64,000 bases of DNA from assembly GCA_022559845.1 (NCBI GenBank), contig CM040117.1, positions 151,036,732-151,100,731 on the forward strand. The letters are read 5' to 3'. This document shows, one piece after another, positions 56,370 through 64,000 of the stretch (the first letter of the stretch is position 1; each line of letters begins with the position of its first letter). Under the pieces are notes generated by a model. It saw only the letters and a list, made by a program, of their open reading frames with translations, had not been told where the DNA came from and did not search any database. The position numbers and the translations under genes are program-made. This stretch comes from Amorphophallus konjac. Its lineage: Eukaryota; Streptophyta; Magnoliopsida; Alismatales; Araceae.

Positions 56370-58170
56370 TGTAGACACTTTTCTCCCTCTCTAAAGAAAT
56401 ATGGGCTAAAAGGGAAAGGTGATGTGGGTGTGTAGACGAATGAATGAAGTGCAACAAACACATCAACAGGTTGTGATCACCACCAAAATACCTAGTGCAA
56501 CCGGAAGAGCACTACGTACCTTGGAAAGGGGGAGACGGATGAGGACACTCGCCAATGGATGCATCGCTGGTACAGGATGAAGACAGTCCACTGGAGACCG
56601 CTAAAGGACGTAGATGGCCGAACGATAGACCACCTCCAACATTGAAGCGAAACACGGGAAGAAGACTTGGCTGGGGCCCAAACGGTCTAGGGAAGGCCGC
56701 ACAATTCTGTAAATGGTCTGAGGTGAACCGCACAGAGCCTCTAGATTCCAAGCCATGGAACTCAATCCTCCACCCCTTCCGGCCTGCCAGGAGAGATGGG
56801 CCTCGTGCTAAAGCTTTTGTTGACCTGCAAAAGAACACAAACGACCAGAAAAGTGACCCAGATTAGTTTATGAAGTGCAATATCTATGAAAATGAACGAT
56901 GAATAATATGCATAAATGGAAGGGGATGTACCTGGGGGTTGGGTTTTTAAACCCCTATGGGGAATGGAAAACATTAGGAAGGAGAAAGAATGGTAGAATG
57001 CCAATGAAAAACGCAGGTAGAAGTAAAGGAAAGTGAACGTGTAATGATAGGCAAACGATGGAAATGGCTAACTAAGACTCAAAGAAACATAAACGCAACA
57101 ACTACTCCCTGAATCGAAGGCTTAATGGACGTGGAAAGCCCTCCTCCTTGGCTGGAATTCACTCAAGAATATGACAGCACTTCGACGCCAATTCCGGATC
57201 TCCCCCCCTTCGCGAGCTTGGACTAAGGGTGCTATTTATAGACCCTTGAAAGTCCGCCATGAATTAGGGATTCTCCAACGAGAAATAGGCCTGGATTCCT
57301 TTGGATAAATCGTGGATAATATCACCAATTTTCACCAGGATCAAACGAAACCCAATCTGGTTAAGAATCCATGGAGAAAAAGGTTGAACAACCAAGAGGT
57401 TTAACCACGGGTGGAGAGAGAAAAGCCAACTGAATCCAGGATTTCGACCATAAACGCAGTCGAACGATGGGCCGCCCACCCATATAAATGGTCCAATGCT
57501 AGACCGCCTACATGGTGTCGGTGGAAAATAAATAATAGGATAAATAAACCTTTCATCCAAATAACAGACCAACTGATCTGGCGTAGGACTTTGGATTGGC
57601 AAACGGTCCATCGATAGACCGCCCAACGAGTCAAACGGCCCATTGCCAGACCATTTATACAGTGCCAGTGGTAAATCAATAAAAATAGATATTTATCCAA
57701 AAAACTGACCCATTTAGGACTCTGGCCACTAAACGGTCGTTCGATGGACCGCCCAACTTGAATAAAGGGCCTAATGCAAGACCGTTTATTAGGTTATCGG
57801 TAGAAAATCAGAAAATAGCCAATTAATCCAAAAACAAACCGGTGTAGGACTCTGAATGATATAAACGGTCTTGAAAGCGACAGCCCAACATCCTAAATGG
57901 TCTATTTCTAGACAGCGGTTAGGCTGGTGGTGGAAGTTAATATAATGGGATAAATAAGCCCATTTACCCCAAAGACCAAGTGAAATCAAAGCCCCTTAAA
58001 CCCGAAATCCAAGGGAAATCGAGAGCAAGTCCAGCTAGGGAGGAAATACCTATAAAATCAGCCCAAAGACATGCTTGAAAATGGCCCAATGTGTAATGGG
58101 GAACCTGAGGCATTAAAAAAAGAAGGTAAGAAGAATGACCCAACTCAGAGGCAAAAAACGGGTGTCAACA
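56370..58170 (-). mobile_element. 3' LTR of Tat-like element E2 (1801 bp)
   Basis: It starts TGTAGACAC and ends GTGTCAACA on the plus strand (TGTTGACACCC in element orientation, common in plant Tat-type LTRs). The purine tract AAGGAGGGGC abuts it at 58171-58183 (minus). The TATA box reads TATAAATAG at 57232-57240 (minus). A GGGTTTTTAAACCCCTATGG block near 56940 recurs in F near 58684. Confidence 0.8.
57435..57930. repeat. Hairpin array in the E2 LTR
   Basis: Pairs of inverted repeats of the ACGGTC/GACCG kind are seen, for example AACGGTCCATCGATAGACCG at 57603-57622 and ACGGTCGTTCGATGGACCG near 57733-57751, recurring about every 120-135 bp and separated by a conserved AAATCAATAAAA-like stretch. 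Confidence 0.75.
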
Positions 58171-58281
58171 GATGCCCCTCCTTAATGTTCTCTTTGCAGG
58201 GGAGCGAGTGGAGGTGAAGCGAAAGTGAAATGGAACACGGAGATGAAGTGGAAACGAAGCGGAGCGGACTGAGAAGCGGGC
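58171..58281 (-). mobile_element. Internal end of E2, with polypurine tract
   Basis: The sequence GATGCCCCTCCTTAATG is followed by GCGAAGTGGA-like repeats. It matches 60278-60390 of F and is cut off by the insertion of F at 58282. Confidence 0.75.
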
Positions 58282-60277
58282 TGTAGATTTGTTTTAATTA
58301 GATTCCAATCCCGCCCCCTTTAAATACATACATGCATAAACATGTGAATCAAAGACAAGGGGGATGAAAGGATGAGAAATACTAACCGTGATCGCCACCA
58401 AGGTTCCAACAATGCCAAAGGATGAAGAAATGTAAAGAACGACGATGTGTACCTTGGAACTTAAAGACTTGATCGCGCTTGAAACGGGGAGCGGGGAACT
58501 TGTGGATTCAAATCTCCTCTCCTTCTAGTCGGCTAGAGGAAGAGGGCCTCACGTTGTATTCACGCTCTCCTGCAAAACAAAGCCCAAACAAGGATAAAAA
58601 ACCCATTAGAACATGCATGTGTAGCATCAATCCCGTAGTGATAAAATAGGGGTAAAAATTAAGGGCAAACTCACCGGGGGGAGGTTTTTAACCCCTATGG
58701 AAGGGTGAAAATAATAGGTGTGTGTATTGTGCATGCATGAGATTTGAAATAATGAGATTTGATTGAGAGAATAGAGAGAAATCATCGATGTAAAACAGGG
58801 GAAAACACATATGTAGCAGAAAAGTGCAGAAAATTGTGATGATTTGTGATTTTAAGAGGAAGAGAACTAAGAATATAGATCATGAAATCAAGCCCAGAAG
58901 GATGTAATGGAAAGCTAATACTTCTCTCTTCAAGCCAAGGTCGAAGTTGTGAGTTAGAATTGCAGCATGGCTTCGCCCTGAACCAAGAAAGAGCCCCCCC
59001 GTGGCGACTATGAACTGGGTAGTTTTTATAGAGTTTGCAAGAAAGCCCCATCTTCTTATCACGATTCCCAGAGATATAGTCCAAGATAAATCAAGTTCTC
59101 TCAATCAAACTCGAGATAATACTAAGGACAAGAGATAGGAACAAATGAGGATCAAATCAGAGGAGGATTCTAGAAGATATGGCTCTTGGAAGGTAGCCCC
59201 ATCGCACTAGAAAATAAAGTTTTAGTTGTACCAGGATGCTTAAATCTTGATCTTACAACCCAGACCCCGAGAGATATAACCAATGAAAATTTGATTTATA
59301 TAAACCAAATTTAATATAATACAAAGGGCTAGAAGTAGGAAAAAATGGGGATCAATTTGGATAAGAATTGAAGAAGTTATGGGCTCTGCAAGATAGGCTC
59401 GCCGCGCATTTTTCGGGGCAGAGTCCAGCACGAATTGGACTCTCAGTTATGTGTAACGGTCTATCGTAGGACCGCCACATGTGCTTTGACGGTCTAGGGT
59501 AGGACCGCCACTCTCTAGGGGTCGAACGGGATGATTTCGGGCAAGTTTGGGTGTGACGGTCTACTATAGGACCGTCACATGTGCTCTGACAGTCTTATGA
59601 TAGACCGCTACATGTGCTGTGACGCACCTACACTAGACCTTCACACCGATGGAGGAAGATTTTGGGCAGATTGTGTGCAACTTTGGAAATTTAAGCGTAT
59701 CTCTCGAACGGGGAAGAACTAGCAAAAGTGGTAGAAGAAGAAATTGTAGATAACTGAGAGAGGAACAACTTTTATGAGGAAAGTAAGTTGAGAAAATAAA
59801 TGGAAGAGGGAGAAAATGGGGCTAGAATAGAGATGAAAATTCTGGGACATAGGTGAACAACACTGCACGCCGGAAAAATGTGAATAGCTCACAAACGGGG
59901 TAGAACTGGCTAATAGTGTAGAAGAAGAAATTGTAGATCCTTTAAATAGGAACAACGTTGGTGAAGATAACTTTTTGAATAGAGGGACAGAAGAAGATGA
60001 AAAAGGATCACTTTCAGGACTACGCAGTGGGAGAGAGCCGATTACTTGAGGGAAGCCGGCCTAAATGGGCCGAAAGTCGACTTAGAAGCCAGAAGTTGAT
60101 AAAATAAGCTCCAGAGCTCTAGAAAATCATGATCTTCAAGACTCAAAGGGAATGTAATAATGAAAATTAACTCAAACTCCATCCAAGGAAGGCTCCAAAA
60201 TAATGGGTAATTCGGGACATCAAAAATGATAAATAAGAGAAATGACGCAACTTGTGGGCTAAAAACGGGTGTCAACA
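58282..60277 (-). mobile_element. 3' LTR of Tat-like element F (1996 bp)
   Basis: It starts TGTAGATTTG and ends GTGTCAACA. It is followed by GATGCCCCTCCTTGATG, the same tract as in E2. The five bases before it are CGGGC, and the expected second duplication lies outside the window. A TATA-like box is at 59023-59030 (minus strand TATAAAAA). Confidence 0.8.
59450..59646. repeat. GACGGTC/GACCGTC hairpin array in the F LTR
   Basis: Five hairpins start near 59455, 59488, 59553, 59587 and 59619, that is 33 bp or twice 33 bp apart. The best is GTGACGGTC (59553-59561) with GACCGTCAC (59570-59578), perfect over 9 bp around an 8-nt loop. They are separated by CACATGTGC-like spacers, which also occur in element C at 19166-19174. 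Confidence 0.85.
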
Positions 60278-62901
60278 GATGCCCCTCCTTGATGTCCGCT
60301 TTGCAAGGGAATGAGCGAAAGCGGCGCGGAGACAAAATGGAAAGGGGATGGAGCAAAAGCGATAGCGACGTGAAATGGAGATGAAGCAGAGATGAAGCGG
60401 AGAGAAATGATAAATGGGCATCAAGGCAAAAGACACCCGTCACAACCAACAAGTGACATGAATTTTCCTGAAAATGCCGAACTAACCACATGAAATGGAT
60501 GACAAGGATGAGACATGTCTGGAGAACTAAACTAAAGAAAAGGAAACATGACCAGCCTCATTGGGGACATCATCTATGGATAATGAGTGGGTCGGAAGGA
60601 ACACAGCGTAAGAGTTGGAAAAGGAAAGATAAAACTGAGATAAAATCTAGACAGGAATCACGCTGGCCAACCAAACCAAGCGGCAAGATCAGACAAATCG
60701 ATTGAATTCAGAGTAGAATGAAGAATCTCTTACCCAAGAGAACTGAAGTGCAATTAACCATTGTTGAGGAGAAACCTTGAACGGATCACGAGACGTGAAT
60801 GCTTAAAAAAATGACATGATGTATGATGGGCTAAAATAAAGAAATCATTAAAATGAATGCAAAGAAAGATAAAATAGAAAGTACTCAAGGATAATATTGC
60901 TAGACTGAGCCAGGATGGGGTTAAGAGTCTTCTTGCAACCACGGCGTGCAAGACAGAGTCTATCGTCCCCCACCTGACTCAATCGAGCGGCCTATCCAAC
61001 GATTAACCGTATGCTCCTAAATCATTATCATTTTTGTTAAAGGGGAACATCAGATCCCAGAACACACGGCCAACCAGCCGGTCCTTGAGAGGCTATAATA
61101 ATGTAGATACCATATAGTAATGCAACAATGAGAAGGGATAGAGAGCCATACCTGACTTACCCGCCAAGCGAAGCGGCATTTTTTTGAATTTTATAATTTT
61201 TTTTATTTTTGTGGATTTTCAAATAAGACAACAACAATATGAATGAACATGATAAACAAGCATGAACATAACGACGATAAGATAATGCTCAACTAAACGA
61301 TAAACAACATGGCATAACATAACGATCAAACGAATGGAAAATAACACAACAAGACGAACAAGCACATATGCAATGGCGTGAACAAACAACACGTATGCAA
61401 GATGAACGTGGGGGACAAGACAACAATGCAGTGAGATAACACACGGTTGGGACAAGAACATGAGAGATGACCACACGGTTGGGACAACACACGAGATATA
61501 GAAGGATGACTAACAACATATGCAAGACAACAAACGGCATGCAGTGAGGGCCAAAACAACATGTGTGGGATAACACGGTGGGACATAGACACGGCTAGAC
61601 AAGGACACGGCGGGACAAAAGACACAAACAAATACGCCCTTCAATCAAAATCCAAGATCAAAATGAAGCAGAACCGCCAGGTTCATAATCGTGAGGTAAA
61701 ATCCTCTCATATAGATATAATCATTGCAAACAAAAGTTGAGAAGGACACAAGCTTCAGAATAGATCAAGAGATATGATTGAAGAAGAGAACAGATCAAAC
61801 GATGTGGATAGGAGACAAAGCAAAAAGATATAGCAAGGAATATCTGAGTACCTGCAACCTGCACACTTAGCAAACAGATTATGCATCTATTCTCAAAATA
61901 AAATGTAAAAGATACATATTTTTAGATTTTTCAATTTTCTTGATTTTTTTGGATTTTAAAAATATTTGATTTTTTGAATAATATTTCATTTTTTTAGAAT
62001 CTCATTTTTTTTGGATTTTGAACAATATCTCATTTTTTTAGATTTTTGACAATATCTCATTTTTTTATTATAAAAATATTTCATTTTTTTGGATTTTTGA
62101 AAATATCTCATTTTTTGGATTTTTGACAATATCTCATTTTTTTGGTATTTTGAAATAGCAATCCGCAGCACCCAAAGACATGCTCGAACTACTGGCCAGG
62201 GATCGCCGTCCCTCCCCTCTCATTAAGGACTTCCCTTGAGCAGAGTTTACATGTAAGGGTGGCTTACCACAGCCAACTGCCTCTAAAGAACGGTGCCCCT
62301 ACTAAGGCTATACCCGGGATACAACTCAGCCTAAGAGGGAGAAAAAGAAGAAAAATTAGAGACATCAAGACTTGAATTCCTTCCAGGGCACTACCCCTCA
62401 AAGAGATAGTCTGTTGCGTCGGGACTTTGTGTCTTTGATTTTGAGACCCATATTTATCAGCCACTCTTGCCATGCCTTTGATTTATATTTTTGCATTGAT
62501 CTTCTCATTCATATATGATTTTCATTTGACAACCCCTATTTACTAGATAAAGCATGAAAGCTCATTTTTATGGGTCAAGACTGCCCCTATTTGAGACCTC
62601 TCTCGTATTAGGGAGCGCATAGGTTGGTCATCTCATCCATCAATCTCTTGCCCCTACACTTGGCCGAGTAGAGAAGAGAAAAAGACCTTTGTGCATACCT
62701 AAAGTATGGCCAAAGCAGAAACGGTGTGTCTCAGAGGAATCGGCTATGGCTCGCCGTGTGGTGTGTGAAAACCCATGCTCAATGGTCACCCTCAACGATC
62801 TATCACCAGCCTAAGGATGCCGCAGAAGCGAACTCATTTTAAATGACCTAAATGAACTAAGCAAATTTCTAAAAGCCACTTAACCATGTTGAGGAATAAC
62901 A
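60278..62901 (-). mobile_element. 3' internal region of element F (non-coding)
   Basis: It begins with the polypurine tract (AAGGAGGGGC on the minus strand, 60281-60290), followed by GCGGAGATGAAGC-like repeats. It is homologous to 2260-3354 plus 35950-37400 of E1, which shows what E1 looked like before A inserted. AACAACACG-type low-complexity sequence fills 61240-61600. No gene is seen. Confidence 0.65.
61910..62160. repeat. T-rich tandem repeat in element F
   Basis: Units of AATATCTCATTTTTTTGGAT plus TTTTGAC-like ends, about 25-30 bp, are repeated about eight times. A shorter, degenerate T-rich tract is at the matching position in E1 (36340-36475). Confidence 0.75.
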
Positions 62902-63240
62902 TTATAAGCGTGTGCAGAAACAATAAAAATAATAGAAATGAAAGCATGTTTCTTTGCTCAAAATAAAGATACCTTTGCAAATCCATGGCGTGGAAACCGG
63001 CATCCCGAAGCGATCTCGATCATCGAGCTTTGAGGAGCTCGAGTAGCTTTGTATTCCTTGCTTGTCAGGATAAAAGATGAAAGGAGAGCAAATGATTGGA
63101 TTCCTTGACACAGGGGAGTGGCAGACATCATACTGGACGAAGAAGGGATAAAAAGGAAGAGAGACGAGGGCTAGAACTCTCTTGTTAAGGCACTGAGGCC
63201 CTGATAACAAGGAACCAGATACAGAATAAACCAGATTAGC
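62902..63240 (-). other. Open but unsupported frame in element F
   Basis: The frame of 115 codons is aromatic-rich and shows no motif. The matching region of E1 (about 37380-37620) has no equivalent frame, so I regard it as non-coding. Confidence 0.35.
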
Positions 63241-63245
63241 TGAGA

Positions 63246-63665
63246 TCAAGGGGGACTAAAGCCTCGAAAACAGCATGAAAAAGGGCAAGAACCCTGAAAG
63301 GGTGAAGAAGAATGAGTAGAAAGATGAGAAAGAGAATCATCTGACATGATCGGAGAAAGAGAATGGTAGACATCCGACAGGGTCGGAGAAGAAGAATGAG
63401 GACCACCCGATAGAGTCGGGGAAGGAGAATCATAGACACCCGACAAGGTCAGGGAATAAGAAGGAGAACCTGGGGATACCGGAGGAGAAGAACTGGGAGA
63501 TGTCCCGTGATCGGGATGATAAGAGGGCATAGGACGAGGCCCAGAATTGTGAGAGGAGGGAAAATCCAGAGACTCTGGATGGGAAGAAGAGGAATGGGGG
63601 TTTGCGGACCCGGGAAGAGAGGAGAAGATGATAGTATCAGGATCTGAAGTGGGAAGATACACCAC
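63246..63665 (-). pseudogene. Ser/Pro-rich ORF with 33-bp repeat, element F
   Basis: It is a 139-codon frame, mostly S and P, whose middle repeats an 11-residue SPTLSGVYDS-like unit. The DNA landmarks TCGG/TCAG at 63350, 63383, 63416 and 63449 are exactly 33 bp apart. E1 has a Pro-rich coding-like repeat at the same relative place but of another sequence and length (about 75 bp). Confidence 0.45.
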
Positions 63666-63728
63666 CCAAGGGTGGGAACTGAATAGAAGGAAGGATGAAT
63701 GAAAAGAAGGGGAGGAAGAGGTGGACCC

Positions 63729-64000
63729 CTAAATGTACAATTGACTGCTCTTGAACCTATGCCGCTGCCTCTTCTTAGTTGAAATTGGCTTGAAATGGAC
63801 CCGCCTGGCGCGGGCTCGAATCCTTGGACACCTTGCCTTGCAATATCTTCTCAAATAGCGAGCCCATCCAGCAAACGACCTTGCCCGACTATGGACATGT
63901 AGCTTCATCGGGGCGGTTGCCCCTAGACACCCGGCGCTAACAACATTAGACGGACATTCTTGGATAGATAATTCCTTAAAATGTTGCATATCATGGAACC
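63729..64000 (-). CDS. Partial unknown ORF of element F, runs off the window
   Basis: The minus frame ends at 63729 and stays open to about 63989 or beyond. It has a basic C-terminal part (RARARRVHF, KKRQRHRFK). I do not recognise it. It could be the C-terminal end of a Tat-type Gag or Pol. Confidence 0.3.
   Translation of the reverse strand, partial: FHDMQHFKELSIQECPSNVVSAGCLGATAPMKLHVHSRARSFAGWARYLRRYCKARCPRIRARARRVHFKPISTKKRQRHRFKSSQLYI

Overview
The window looks like repeat-dense nuclear DNA of a large-genome seed plant. No host gene is recognisable. Nearly everything can be read as LTR retrotransposons nested in one another, or as tandem arrays inside them. The evidence for a plant is the plant-type Ty3/gypsy chromovirus gag-pol with a chromodomain, a SIRE/Maximus-like Ty1/copia element, methionine-tRNA primer sites (TGGTATCAGAGC), Tat/Ogre-like long 3' regions and a tRNA-derived SINE. 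The coding regions carry stops and frameshifts, so the locus is old heterochromatin. I cannot name the species. Element names A to H are my own labels.

Layout. 1-440 is unassigned. E1 is a Tat-like Ty3 element on the minus strand: 3' LTR 441-2259, internal part 2260-3354, resuming at 35950-40497. Element A is a Tekay/Del-like chromovirus on the minus strand, 3355-35944, inserted into E1. It has a 3' LTR (3355-5876), a decayed gag-pol (5966-10339) and a 5' LTR split into three pieces by later insertions. The first insertion is element B (10952-26354, + strand), a gag-only copia element, itself interrupted by element C (17751-24051, - strand), a gag-only chromovirus relative. The second is element D (27992-35454, + strand), an internally deleted chromovirus. 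Removing B and D and one copy of each target duplication leaves a 2521-bp LTR against 2522 bp for the intact one, which confirms the nesting order E1 > A > (B > C, and D).

From 40498 to 56369 lies about 11 kb of non-coding, C-rich tandem arrays (region H). It is interrupted by G, a 4715-bp solo LTR of a Ty3 chromovirus (43089-47803) that carries a SINE and a 33-bp minisatellite. From 56370 onward are two more Tat-like minus-strand elements: E2 (3' LTR 56370-58170) and, inserted just inside it, F (3' LTR 58282-60277, internal 3' region to the window end).

The most unusual theme is small inverted repeats arranged in arrays inside LTRs and retroelement 3' regions: nine stem-loops with a near-constant loop (around AAAACCCGCAAGGG) but different stems in three roughly 1-kb modules; ACGGTC/GACCGT hairpins found in both chromovirus C and Tat-like F and E2; a GTCNGTGCA array present both in copia B and in Ty3 LTR G; and two further hairpin families. 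Elements B, C and D all lack a polymerase, so their movement must have depended on proteins supplied in trans. A, or a relative of it, is a plausible helper for C because primer site, polypurine tract and Gag match.
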